Below are positions 26,901 to 36,602 of a stretch of DNA of 64,000 nucleotides, piece after piece. A program made the position numbers and the translations under genes. The stretch's first letter is position 1, and each line of letters opens with the position of its first letter. Under the pieces are notes generated by a model. That model made no database searches and had not been told where the DNA came from. It saw nothing but the letters and a program-made list of their open reading frames with translations. The DNA is from Maylandia zebra (lineage: Eukaryota; Chordata; Actinopteri; Cichliformes; Cichlidae): contig NC_135172.1 of the NCBI RefSeq assembly GCF_041146795.1, positions 16,875,123 to 16,939,122 on the forward strand, written 5' to 3'.

Positions 26901-28778
26901 TGACAAATCAAGCTTAAGAAGTCAAAATGCTATCCTTTACCAAGACTGAAACCTACACAAAGCTTTATTTATTTCAGTATTGGAAAAGCAACAGTTGGTT
27001 CACTGGAAATTGTGTCCACACACTTATGTTCAGACTACAACAGAAAGTGTTCTCACATCTTTACGGCCCTACCTGTTTGTTTATCCAGCGAAAACAAAGT
27101 GGACATGTCGCCAGGAAGGAGGTCGTAGGTAACCTGGCCAAACCTGCCAGAATCTCTGTCAGTGGCAATAACGCTGACGATCTCTGTGCCAGGCTGCGCG
27201 TGGCTGCTGATGCTCACGGTGTACTCCTCAGGGCTGAACACTGGAGCGTTGTCGTTCAAGTCCTCGATCTCAATGTGCACATAGGTTTGAGCACTCAAGC
27301 CTCCCTGAGGGAGAGAATTTTATTAGGACCCAGAAATTAGGGACGAATTGTTTAAATGAAATCCACTGTTATATATCTGCGTGTCACTCACTGGATCCTC
27401 AGCCTTGATCAGGATGTCGTGGACTGTCTGTCCCGTATCTCGATCAATATCCTGGGAGACGCACAGCTCTCCGGAGTGGGGGTTTATTTGGAAGAGCGGA
27501 TGTGTGGCCTGTTTGTCGAAGCCATCAGACAGAGAGTAGAGCAGCGTCCCAAACTCAGGGCTGTCTGCATCTGTAGCGACGACCTAAAGAGAAGAGAAAT
27601 GCAGGCATGAAAACAGGAGGTGCAAAAATGAAAACATCTTAAATCATTTCGTTAACACAAAAGACAAATTCAATTAAAACCAGTGCTGCAGAATAACTGG
27701 GAACAATTTAGTGTAAAACTTATATATTCATATCTAAGGTCATATGTGGGAAAAAAAAACATTAAATAATTAATTTAAAACCTATCATCAGCCTATAATG
27801 TGCTATATGTGCTGCATATGGTGTAATTATGATCATCTAAGATGATTTTCTTCACAACTTTAACAGGTAACTGTTACCTTTCTGGTAAAAATGGTGCCCT
27901 GATCCTTTATTTTAATAAGCACATGTTTAAAGGGGAAACCCTAAACAATTACACTGTAATGCTAAAAATAAAACAAAGGTAAAACATGTAATATGTTTAA
28001 TAAAAATATAAAGAATTAAGAGAAACACTTTTGAAAAATGTCCACAGGTAGATTATTTGGTTTAGGTGAGCTTAGATTTTGTACCTGATACTGCTCGTTG
28101 AAAATGAAAATAATAACAAGGCCTTTATCAATAACTCAACAATATAACTGAACTTATATGATGAAGCGAGGAAGAACACCTCCTTAAATGGTAAATGGCC
28201 TGTATTTATATAGCGCTTTACTAGTCCCTAAGGACCCCAAAGCACTTTACATATCCAGTCATCCACCCATTCACACACTGGTGATGGCAAGCTACATTGT
28301 AGCCACAGCCGCCCTGGGGCGCACTGACAGAGGCGAGGCTGCCGGACACTGGCGCCACCGGGCCCTCTGACCACCACCAGTAGGCAACGGGTGAAGTGTC
28401 TTGCCCAAGGACACAACGACCGAGACTGTCCGAGCCGGGGCTCGAACCGGCAACCTTCCGATTACAAGGCGAACTCCCAACTCTTGAGCCACGATCGCCC
28501 CTTAGTTAGTGATGATTGAATGATTACGACATTTGTGTTCATCGCTGCCCAGTTTTTAAGTGATCTGAGAACGAAAGAGTTCAGTATGAAATGACATGGA
28601 CGTGATTAATAACTGACTAATTATTATTAATCAATAACTGCATTAACGAATATATTGTTCTTGAATCAAAGCACACACTAGACAGTCTTTGTGGTTCATG
28701 CAGTTTCACATGAATTCATTCATGCTTTGTGTTTCAATTCATGTCCCTCATCTTATGAAGCTTGTGTGCACATAACTG

Positions 28779-28850
<72 letters not shown>

Positions 28851-31800
28851 AATTATGAAGTGCTCCTACTCAAATACTTTATGTAAAAATTAGCAGTTTT
28901 TGGTATGTTTAAGTGTTTATATATTAGAAGAAATATTCCTTGTAAAACAGCACTCCCATACTACAGTAACTGCCAGCTTTTAGATTAAGCTTTGTACTAT
29001 GAATCATAATACGCGTCTTCCTTTGACAGTGAGAGTCAACATAATAAAAGCATAAAAAATCCCCACAATCAAAGGGCGAGGACCATCCCTGCAGTATAAA
29101 GATTATAGTAAAAACGCGCCTTATATCCTGTGCAGCTCCTTTCATGTCTGCCTGTGGCTGTGACTGCAGACATGTCTCACAGATAGAGCGCTCATTTTAC
29201 AGTCATAAAGATGATATCACCTCCCAGTTTGTGAACTCTGATCAAAGGAAGTTTAAAGACACGGGTCAAGGTCTGGACAGTCACGCAAACCCAGTCAGTT
29301 TTTTGAAGCTTGCTTCTTAGAATAAAGCATATGTGCTGCGTTTGCAAAATCATGCGACAGAGGGGGGTTCCTTATAGACGACTTCCCAGATATTCTGGTT
29401 ACCTCTGCTCCTGCTAGTTCTCGCATTTATTTTGGATGACATCTTCAGTATTCTGAAGCGTCGTAGCTAAAGTTCGAATCGGGAACTAAACAACTAAAAG
29501 TCAGCCAGATGTTTAGAAATTTTCAGTCCTTATATATTCATCAAATCTCTTGTTTGCAGAAAATGTGCCCTTAAACAAATGTTCCTTTGTGTTGGGATGC
29601 ACTTTGTGCCAGCCTGCTGGAGTGTGGTACCAGGCAGCACATCTGTCATACTAAAGCCACAGAGCTAAGCTGGAAAGGGTGCATGTTGAGCATCTTTAGG
29701 AGGAACACTGACGGCTTTGTGCAAACAGACTGAAGGCTACTTTTGTCTTATAAGACGTAAGACAGACACAGCAAAAGAGCACAAGATGCTGGATATTTAC
29801 TGTGAATCTTTCAGAACCTACAAAGATATCTTTATTTTTGTTTCTGTGAATCCATGTTAGCTGATATTTTACTGAGATGAGTGCCAAGTCAAGTGAAACG
29901 CTCCCCTGGTCTGTGTGTGGATGTGTTCTTGTAAAAAAATAAATAAATATGCATGTGATTTCATATGAGTGTCAGCTCCCCAAATTGTAAAAAAATATAT
30001 ATATTTGTTGCCTTGTTAATAAGCTTTTCTGATTCAGTGCCAATTATTATTATCATTATTATCATCTTGTGGATCCTTCTTGGACAGAAAATGTAATTAG
30101 AACCATTCAGAAACAATAATGTGTTGTTCTTTTAGATAAGTCACCAAAATGATGCTGAATATCCTCCAACATACTTGTAAAAAGCAGCTTCCAACATCGC
30201 TCTGCTCTAGTATGGACACATTGTACAGCTGCTGCTCGAACACTGGCTCGTTGTCGTTGACGTCTTCCACGAGCACCGTGACTGTCGCTGTGGATGACAG
30301 AGCCGGTTCTCCTCCATCCGCTGCCACCACCAGGAACCATATCTCCATCTGCGTCTCTCTGTCCAGAGCTGCAGCTGTGGCGACCAGGCCTGACTCCGGG
30401 TCGATGCCGATCAGGCTGTCCTGGTTGGACTTCAGAATGGAGTATCGGACCTCTGAGTTTGCACCCTCATCTGCGTCTCGAGCCTGAAACTGGATGAGAG
30501 AACTCCCCTGAGGAGCATCTTCAGAAATACTTATGAGATACGCATCCTTCTCAAAGACTGGGTAACAGTCATTCATGTCCGACACCTTCAGGAGGAAAAC
30601 CGTCTCACTGCTCAGGGGAGGGTTGCCAAAATCTGATGCCTGCACCTTCAGCTCATACAAATCCTTCTCCTCCCTGTCCAGCTCAGAGTTAACACACAGT
30701 GCATACAGAAAGTCATCTGTCTGCTTCAGGGTGAACTTCCCATCACCTCCCTCGAGTGTGACAGTGATTCTCTCCCCCTCGAGGTCGGGGTCCGACACTG
30801 AAATCCGGGCTACGTAGTCCCCGACTGCTGCTGATTCCGACACCACAGCATCTCCTGTGTCACTGAGAAACAGTACACTGATGGTGGGGCTGTTATCGTT
30901 GATGTTAAGCACTCTGACACCCACGAAAGTGCTGCTGTACTCAGGCTGAACCCCGTTGTCTCTCGCGCTGATGATCAACTCATGAAAAGCCTGAGTCTCA
31001 AAATCAAGCGGCTTGTTGAGATAGACCACCCCGGTGGTTTCATTGATGGAGAAAACCTCATTTGGGTCGCTCTGCCTCCTGTTGATCTCATATGTGAGTC
31101 TGCCATTGTCACCCAGGTCATAGTCAGTGGCCTGCACCTGACACACAGCAGACATGACTGGAGCATCCTCACGCACTGAGGTGTGATATTCAGTCTGGTT
31201 GAACACAGGCGGGTTGTCATTCTCATCCAGGACGTGGATGTTCACCTGAAGAGTCCCAGTCCTGGCTGGGATCCCCCCATCAAAGGCCTCGATTGTCAGC
31301 GTGTACAAGTCCTGCGCTTCTCTGTCTAGCTTATTGTTAAGAACTAGATCCAGGTTGAGGTGGTTCTCAGGTCCACTGCGATAATCCAGGTGGAATAAGT
31401 CACTCATCTCACTCTCTGTGATCCTGTATCCCTGAGTACCAAACTCGCCCTCATCCTGGTCTTTAGCACCTTCAATCTGAAACCGACTCCCCGGTGGGCT
31501 CAGTTCTGATATTTCCAGCTCAACCTGCTCGGAGGGGAACACGGGAGAATGGTCGTTCACATCTTTCACCTCTATTGTCACTTTTATCATCTCACCTGTG
31601 AGAGTGGCTGCCACAAATTCATACTTATCCCTGCTCTCTCTGTCCAGGACTACAGCTGTGGAGATGATGCCCGTGTCCGCGTCTATTTCCAAGTCTCTGA
31701 AAACATACGAGTCTCTGCTTTCTGAGATGAAAAACCCAGTGCTCGGCCTGCTTAGTCCCGCTCCCAGATCTCCAACGATAGTTCTGGCCGGAAGACCCTC

Positions 31801-31905
31801 TTTAACAGACAGCGTGAGGTTGAAGACCTGTCCCAGCGACTGTGCGCACAGCAGGGACAGGACGAGCGTCTGAAGGAGCGAAGCTGAGGCATCCTTGCAC
31901 CCCAT
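3340..31905 (-). CDS. dchs2: Dachsous-type giant cadherin, complete, 20 coding exons
   Basis: This is a Dachsous-family protocadherin, the partner of Fat cadherins in planar cell polarity and Hippo signalling at cell contacts. Coding exons in transcript order: 30175-31905, 27392-27583, 27073-27304, 26192-26428, 23418-24440, 23141-23328, 22125-22224, 21310-21467, 20152-20995, 19719-19958, 17337-17471, 14391-14600, 12980-13840, 12791-12904, 12007-12218, 11769-11920, 9387-9517, 8952-9238, 8468-8609 and 3340-5936. All junctions have GT-AG signals and matching phases, and the total is 9,786 bases including the stop (3,261 residues). I count 26 inter-repeat linkers, mostly of the DxNDNxPxF type, so 27 cadherin repeats, the number typical of Dachsous. 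A hydrophobic signal peptide opens exon 1 and one membrane helix lies near residues 2896-2918. Adjacency to plrg1 and fibrinogen favours dchs2 over dchs1. Family certainty is very high; the paralogue call rests on synteny. Confidence 0.95.
5937..8467. other. dchs2 intron 19, mostly unannotated
   Basis: This 2.5 kb intron carries a poly(T) run near 6150-6168, the twin hairpins at 7341-7412 and a possible trace of Tc1-like coding sequence near 7190-7350. No additional exon is needed, since exon 19 (phase 1 end) joins exon 20 (phase 1 start) correctly. Confidence 0.6.
7341..7412. repeat. Two adjacent perfect hairpins in dchs2 intron 19
   Basis: Arms 7341-7359 and 7362-7380 are perfect 19-base reverse complements with only 2 bases between them. 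Three bases later, arms 7383-7393 and 7402-7412 are perfect 11-base reverse complements with an 8-base loop. Sequence just upstream (about 7290-7330) encodes a weak match to a Tc1-type QxxNDPxxH motif, so the hairpins may be remnants of, or fold-back products beside, an old DNA transposon. Confidence 0.8.
9600..10530 (+). mobile_element. 5'-truncated LINE, C-terminal end of reverse transcriptase ORF
   Basis: An open frame at 9606-10223 encodes about 205 residues typical of the C-terminal end of fish LINE reverse transcriptases, with the motifs [33 protein letters not shown] and [20 protein letters not shown]. It ends with an AT-rich 3' region, the motif 'gggactaataaagg' and a short TTATC tandem tail near 10508-10528. 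A related 3' end occurs in the opposite orientation near 59135-59240. It lies in dchs2 intron 16, antisense to that gene. Catalytic RT motifs are missing because of 5' truncation. The clade is probably CR1/Rex1-like, but that is not certain. Confidence 0.8.
10530..10620 (-). repeat. Partial duplicate of dchs2 exon 17 edge with splice donor
   Basis: About 85 bases here match 9334-9420 at roughly 80% by eye, in the same orientation. The source segment contains the last 30 or so bases of exon 17, its donor and the start of intron 17. In the copy the exon end still reads P-M-E-P-V-V-T-T-D on the minus strand and still shows AGTAAGCC at the donor. The rest of the exon is not recognisable, and no acceptor is evident. 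It abuts the LINE tail. Confidence 0.7.
10806..11516. mobile_element. Decayed DNA transposon with ~50-base terminal inverted repeats
   Basis: The left end (about 10812-10863) and right end (about 11459-11511) are inverted repeats sharing 'atctggt-ccttagcaggtcttaag-tc-gataaataca' with few mismatches. Inside is a stretch ('tttggcagcaacaacctgaact', 'aggtctggactttcactgagtcactgcaacg') known from abundant fish DNA transposons of Tc1/mariner-like type, carrying no long open frame. It lies in dchs2 intron 16. Confidence 0.65.
12980..13840 (-). CDS. dchs2: dchs2 exon 13: cadherin repeats 17 to 20 (part)
   Basis: A symmetric phase 1-1 exon of 287 codons. Linkers QNDNIPSF and VNDNMPVC are normal; the third ([10 protein letters not shown]) lacks the Asp/Asn ligands and probably forms a calcium-poor hinge. 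The open frame runs on through the short intron into exon 14 (12791-12904), so the exon end was set from the donor GTACGT after codon GCT plus G, and confirmed by the phase of exon 14. Confidence 0.9.
15846..16972 (+). mobile_element. Decayed Tc1-like transposon, nearly full length
   Basis: The ends are related inverted repeats: 'gtactgtgcaaaagccttgagccacc' on the left and, on the reverse strand of the right end, GTACAGCATTGGGCAAAAGTCTTGGG. The length (about 1.13 kb) is somewhat short for a Tc1 element. Transposase relics are visible on the plus strand near 16500-16860, such as [10 protein letters not shown] and the 'cagccaacatccaaggaagagc' region, but frameshifts and stops break the frame. 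It lies in dchs2 intron 11. A shorter relative is at 38126-38490. Confidence 0.7.
20152..20995 (-). CDS. dchs2: dchs2 exon 9: cadherin repeats 13 to 15 (part)
   Basis: The exon is 844 bases, phase 0 at its start and phase 1 at its end. It opens with a divergent linker ([12 protein letters not shown]) instead of a DxNDN motif, then carries VNDHTPWF and VNDNRPVF linkers with their DxE and LDRE partners. The final codons stop at a G that is completed by exon 10. No frameshift or stop is seen. Confidence 0.92.
23418..24440 (-). CDS. dchs2: dchs2 exon 5: cadherin repeats 8 to 11 (part)
   Basis: This 341-codon exon is phase 1 at both ends. It carries two classic calcium-binding linkers (VNDNAPIF and INDNAPVF) and, between them, a divergent junction in which DxNDN is replaced by a sequence containing TTAEDSLAF. 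Such a linker is expected to bind little or no calcium. The LDYE/LDHE and AxDxD repeat signatures are otherwise intact. The donor is CAG then GTACAA on the minus strand; the acceptor is TCTACAG. Confidence 0.92.
25762..26150. mobile_element. Tc1/mariner-like fragment
   Basis: The left edge reads 'acactatatgaacaaaagtattgggacac', a motif well known from ends of fish Tc1/mariner-type elements, followed by about 350 bases of matching noncoding or decayed body. The opposite terminal repeat was not found, so the right boundary is approximate. It lies in dchs2 intron 4, next to exon 4. Confidence 0.5.
28188..28502 (-). mobile_element. Full-length tRNA-derived SINE
   Basis: On the minus strand this is a close copy of the element at 59347-59656. 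It has a tRNA-like head with an A-box-like region and a B box (GGTTCGAGCCCCGG), a body with 'tgggcaagacacttcacccg', and a 3' part with 'gtaaagtgctttggggtcc' and 'tatataaatacaggccattta'. It lies in dchs2 intron 1, in the same orientation as the gene. Confidence 0.8.
28781..28847. repeat. (AT)n microsatellite
   Basis: An uninterrupted AT dinucleotide tract of about 33 units in dchs2 intron 1. It is likely to be length-polymorphic. Confidence 0.95.
30175..31905 (-). CDS. dchs2: dchs2 exon 1: signal peptide and cadherin repeats 1 to 5
   Basis: This single large exon encodes 577 residues. It starts at the ATG at 31905, followed by about 25 mostly hydrophobic residues rich in Leu (a signal peptide ending near SLGQ), and then the first cadherin fold. 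Five linkers are visible, of the forms [32 protein letters not shown] and VNDNEPVF, so repeats 1-5 and the beginning of repeat 6 are here. The donor follows codon CAA (CAA then GTATGT on the minus strand), phase 0. The membrane-distal repeats of Dachsous bind Fat4-type partners in other vertebrates, so this exon should carry the trans-binding surface (inference from the family). Confidence 0.93.
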
Positions 31906-32220
31906 TCCTCCTTTACGCGTGGCTTTGAGCTCTCGGTTTGTTGAGGTCGATGCCCGCCAGCATATTCTCGAGTCGAAGTCCTCAGTTTTGTCCTCACGTT
32001 TGAGCGCACTTTTCCGAACCGAAACGGACGAACGCGTTTTTGCGCGCAGGGCGACTGCGAGCGGTCATTCTCCTTCACCGTACTTCAGTAGCTTGTTGCG
32101 TGAACCGTTGCCTAACCAGCCATGGCACAGTGCAAATCCCCCTTTGGCTCCTTCACATAACTCGACACCTCTGACTGGCACCAACTGTGCGCCGTGAACA
32201 CTCCTCCTGGCAGGCGGCGC
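31890..32220 (-). promoter_or_regulatory. dchs2: CpG-rich 5' region of dchs2
   Basis: The sequence around and just upstream of the dchs2 start codon is richer in CG dinucleotides than the surrounding AT-rich DNA, with several GCGC and CGCG runs near 32030-32060 and more CG sites to 32220. This resembles a small CpG-type promoter with 5' untranslated sequence. No TATA box was evident, and no transcription start can be fixed from sequence alone. Confidence 0.4.
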
Positions 32221-34566
32221 GTCCCACGCTGGTCGGCTCCATCTGTGGCCCTGATTGCTTAAGATTTAATTAGGCTGAGAGATTACCTTCAGTGCCTCTT
32301 GCTGACACGTGGCCTAGTATAGCTGACCTGTGGAAGAAGTCAGGTGGAAAGTGGAATAAATACGGATATCACACCAGTTGAGCCAAAACGGTGTCCTAAA
32401 AGGCCCCTTTGTGGTAATGTGGTTAGTATGAGCTTGAAGTGATTTAATAAAGTGCTCCCGTCTAAGCAAAGGAACATATAAGTGTTAGGGTGGCTCACTC
32501 TGCTGGTAAAAAGCAGAAACTGTACCACTCTTTAAAAGGAAAAGAAAGGAAAAATCAAGGCTATCCGGTCACTTAGTCCTAGGGGGGTTGGGGTGACGAT
32601 GTCTCCTCAGGTCTAAGGATTCTCAATGTAACATCCACACGAGCTTCTCAGCAAAATACTGAAGTTTATCAGGGCCGTTTCTACCTTTTTGAGATTCTCT
32701 TTGGGGATCGCTGTTTATAACACGATAACTGGGAGGGTGGGGGTGGAGAGGTTAAATTCTTTAAGCTGATCCAATGATCCATGGTGATAATTATGTATCT
32801 CAAATTCAGATGAAAGACCTAAAAATTGGTGCAAGCAATTAAAATCTACATAAAAGTAAATAATGAAGCTTCTTCGCACAGTTTTCCTCCAAAATTTTCC
32901 AGGTGAACATAAAATTAATGAAACCGCTATTTCAAATCAAAACCTAACTGGCATCCACACCGGTGTGAAAATTACACCATAAGGTGAAAATAAAGTGAAA
33001 TACCATATTAAAATACAAAGAAACTATAGCATCTATTTTAAAGTTCAAATAAGAAAAGCCCAACAACAATAAGAAGAGTAATACATCCTCTTCAACTTCA
33101 GCTTTCTGTTTTTGTTTTTATTTTTTTATTCAAATTCTGGCTCCTCCTCCACAGAAGCAAATATTTCCTTTATCATGGGCATATTTCTGTAGATTTCTTC
33201 TTCTTTTCTTAATTTTATGCTTAAAAAATAAACACATTTTGATGCAATCCGGGTTTCACTGCAGCCTGGGCCACCCTTATTCTCCTCGTGAAGATGTGAG
33301 GCTGTCAGTCATACATCATATGCAGACTTCATTCACAACAAGATATCCTAATGGTGATTTTTTTTTTTTTAAATGATCCACCACAGCTTCCCTGTCGTTG
33401 CAGCCAAGCTTTGGCAATATCCCACATTTCAGTTTTAACCACACAAGTGTTTCAGTAAACACACAGAAGAGAGCAGCTGGCTCCAAATGAAAACAGGTCA
33501 TTTAAATATTTTCCCAAATATATGAGGCTGAGCTTGCAGCTTGGGGTCCCCCTAGTGGCTGTGTGGGGGTTGTGCATTTGCAAAGTCCATGAATAGCTGA
33601 GAACCAGCCTATTCATTTATGTCCTCTGTAATAGACATTTATTCTTGGTCTATATCTTTTGACTTATTTTAGCTATCCCAATAAGTCCTGCTGTACCAAA
33701 TAGAGGACATCCTGGGCTTTACATTGATATCTCATGTTCAATGGGAAGATTCTTGCCACAGCTCTCAGGAGCATAAAGCAAGCAAGAGCTCTGAAATGTA
33801 TAAAAGATGATTACTGCATGGGAGCTTGCTTCCTTCACTGGGGAAAAAAAAACAAAAACCTATTTTATATACAATTTTACAGTTTTACAATGATGATAGT
33901 TAATTTTTCCTGAATATTTCAATGTTTCTGCATAAAATATTTAAAACTTCACAAACAAGATACTTTTTTTTATGATTTTCTCTTTGAAACGGAAGCATAA
34001 AACTAACACAAGATGAAAGAAACCACCCTGATAATAACGACATGATTGCAGTTTGTTAGCAGCTGATACTAATGTACAAGGATTTCTGAATAAATGTAAA
34101 TTTGTTTGTGCAGTTTGTGCTTCTTTAAAAACACTGTTGCATAAAAACCTAAACTAATTATATTTAAACCAGAAAAACATTACAATAATATCCGTCATAG
34201 CTAAAGTAAATGGTATCATAAACACAAATAGGGCGTTTCTTATTTCTTCATAACAGACTTCAGTCTGTCTGTTGTAAGTCTAAACTGTGCTCAGTATAAA
34301 TAATAAATGGTAGGAATGGCTGGAAAATGCTGGTCTTACAGTTTACTGTCATTGCTGACCTCTCGTTTGTCCTGCAGCTTGTAGTTGCGATCATGGCCTG
34401 CTGCAACCGCACAACAGGTGTAATCTGACCACAGTAAACAAGCAGCATAGCTAAGGGGCTCATTGTCTGGGTTAGTTTGCTCAGCAACTCAGAAACCACC
34501 CACTCCAAAGCATCACAGGACTTTTTCTTTCTCATAAATCTAAGTAAAATTTAAAAAACCAAAAAA
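32221..34566. other. Intergenic DNA between dchs2 and the TIR pseudogene
   Basis: AT-rich sequence with no exon pattern that I can support on either strand. Short open frames such as the one antisense at 34260-34535 lack family motifs. It presumably holds distal dchs2 promoter sequence. Confidence 0.55.
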
Positions 34567-36487
34567 ATGCCGTCTCACATTTTGCTCTCCTACCAGTGGG
34601 ATGATCAGCCTCTTGTCAAGAAGATATACGATCACCTGAAAGATGAGGGGCTCCCTGTGTGGATGGACACAGGGACATCGAAGGAGGGGTGACGGGCAAC
34701 ATTTTTTATTATTATTATTAACCTTTATTTAACCAGGAAAAGTCCCATTGAGATTAAAAACCTCTTTTGCAAGGGAGTCCTGGCCAACATCAACGACGCG
34801 TGAGTGCAAAGTGACGTGGATAACAGGTTTCATCTGTTCTAATCTCTGATGGGCTTCATCACTACTGTGTTGTGCATATTAAATCTGTGTGCGTTTTCAG
34901 CATGGCTGCAGGAGTGGAAGAGGCTGCTGTGATCTGTCCGTTTATGACTCCGGCTTACCAGGCATCACAGTGCTGTAAGAAGGAACTCAACTATGCCGAA
35001 AAACAGCAGGTCATCATTATGCCGGTGATGTTGACAAACAACTGGGAGGCCAGTGAGTGGCTGGGACTGATCACTGCAGGCCTGCTGTGGGTGGACTTCA
35101 GGTGAGGAGCACACGTTTTAAAACCTGAAATTTTAGCAGGACGGAAACTGCATTTGTTAGAAAGTGTCGTCCTTCAGTCACACGTGTCCTTGAATTTCCT
35201 GGAACAATGTCACCATTTCATGTTGTCTTGGAAAAAAATATCTTAGCTAAATAAAATATATTTTAGAGATCACAAGTGCACCTAACTGTAACATCTGAAC
35301 TCTCAACCATCAATGCTGTCGTCTCCCAGAAATGCAGAGGAGGATGAAGAGCACTTTGACATGTGTCTCAGGTCTCTAGAAGAGGAGATCATGTATAATG
35401 CGGGCCACCTACTGACGGTTGAAGAACCTCCGAAGGAGGTGGAGGAGCAGCCAGAGCCAAGAAAAGCCCGTCTGAAGAAGAAACCTGGCCGAGCCTTCTG
35501 TCGTTCTCTCTCCAAGCTCTACATGCAGGACTTAGGTAGCCATGGAAACATTAACAAACAACACCATGTGCCAAAGGATGGTCTCAAAAAGAGAAAATAA
35601 CCAATGAGCAGTTCTCTAAGTGAAGATATTTTCAGAGGTCAGAAGAAATTTGCCAGACTGTTTCGTAGCTGAGCCACATTTTCATAAAAAACTTAGTTGA
35701 ACATCGTTACACAACAGGAATAATAAATCCCCCTCAATAGAAAGGTTGTCTGGTAAAAACTCGCTTTAATGAAAGCAATTCAATTACTGTTAACTGGGAG
35801 AAAAATATGGAAAATTATTCATAGAATAATCCCGTTGTACACAGCATGAATACATATTAAGCATTACTAGGCCTTTCATTTCCCAAGTCTACTGATAGTC
35901 AACCACTTAATTACAAAGTGGCAGCCACTTTAGATTCATCTAACATTTCTGCTGTTCCAACTTGACCTCACAGGTGAGCAGATAATGCAGAAACCTGCTG
36001 AAAGCAGAACCACAGTGGAGCTCAGCGAGTCCTGTGGAGATCAGTGCTACTGAGAGGAGATCAAGGGTGACGGCTGTAAGTACTACAGGAACGCCTTCAC
36101 CCACGGATACCTCGGTGAGTACACAAAACCCACCTCAACTGAACAAACGCAGGCATGTGAAAAATGTGGTCTTTATTCAAATGGAGCATAATAAACTTTC
36201 CATGTCTGTACAAACACCAATTCTGCTGAAACAATACAAGTTTTTTCTTTCTTGGCTAAAACTTCCAAACACATTTCCTTTGAAGGGTTTGACTTGAGCA
36301 GGTCCACTCTGAAGTCTGTCCTTCTGAAGGTGAAGAGTGGCTTCTGTTGGTGGACGAGTCGGATCAGAGCTATCAGAGAGCCGTTATCATCAAGAACAAA
36401 CGCTCGGGGAGGTTCCTGGCAGTCCGTAACGGCTGCTTTATCGGACTAACATCATACAACGAGGACTGCAAATGGTTTTTAGAATAA
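34567..36487 (+). pseudogene. TIR-domain gene remnant (multi-exon pseudogene)
   Basis: Five exon-like blocks resemble a fish TIR-type protein. Block 1 (34567-34799) starts MPSHILLSYQWDDQPLVKKI and reaches PVWMD, typical of a TIR fold. Block 2 is 34901-35101 (VEEAAVICPFMTPAYQAS, then WLGLITAGLLWVDF), block 3 is 35330-35535 (acidic, then basic), block 4 is 35974-36114, and block 5 runs from about 36301 to 36487 (RAVIIKNKRSGRFLAVRNG). Breaks: block 1 loses frame before a TGA at 34690-34692, a repeat is inserted at 34703-34790, block 4 has an in-frame TGA at 36051-36053, and block 5 is out of phase with block 4. TIR proteins act in innate signalling or NAD cleavage; which one applied here cannot be told. 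An AATAAA overlaps the final stop. Confidence 0.75.
34697..34790. repeat. Short retroelement end inserted in TIR exon 1
   Basis: The insert carries 'tttatttaaccaggaaaagtcccattgagattaaaaacctc', a common fish repeat 3' end, and is bounded by the direct repeat CAACAT (34697-34702 and 34785-34790), a target-site duplication. Removing one copy plus the insert restores continuity of the GNINDA codons with the donor at 34800. The insertion therefore post-dates a functional or near-functional exon. Confidence 0.75.
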
Positions 36488-36602
36488 AGAGCATGCTTCT
36501 GAGAAAGCTGAGAGTTTGCCTGACAGAAAAAGCACAAGCAAACAAAAGTTGGTGGAAATATAATTCACTGCTGTTACTGTGGCAAGAAAAACAAATAAAT
36601 CT

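Noticed and set aside
28781-28847. Possible CRISPR or other ordered array
   Set aside because: It is a simple AT dinucleotide microsatellite; no spaced direct repeats of CRISPR type were seen anywhere in this eukaryotic window.
34567-36487. Calling the TIR remnant tlr2, which lies in the wider human neighbourhood
   Set aside because: There are no leucine-rich repeats or membrane segment, and the exon pattern and C-terminal block do not fit a Toll-like receptor.
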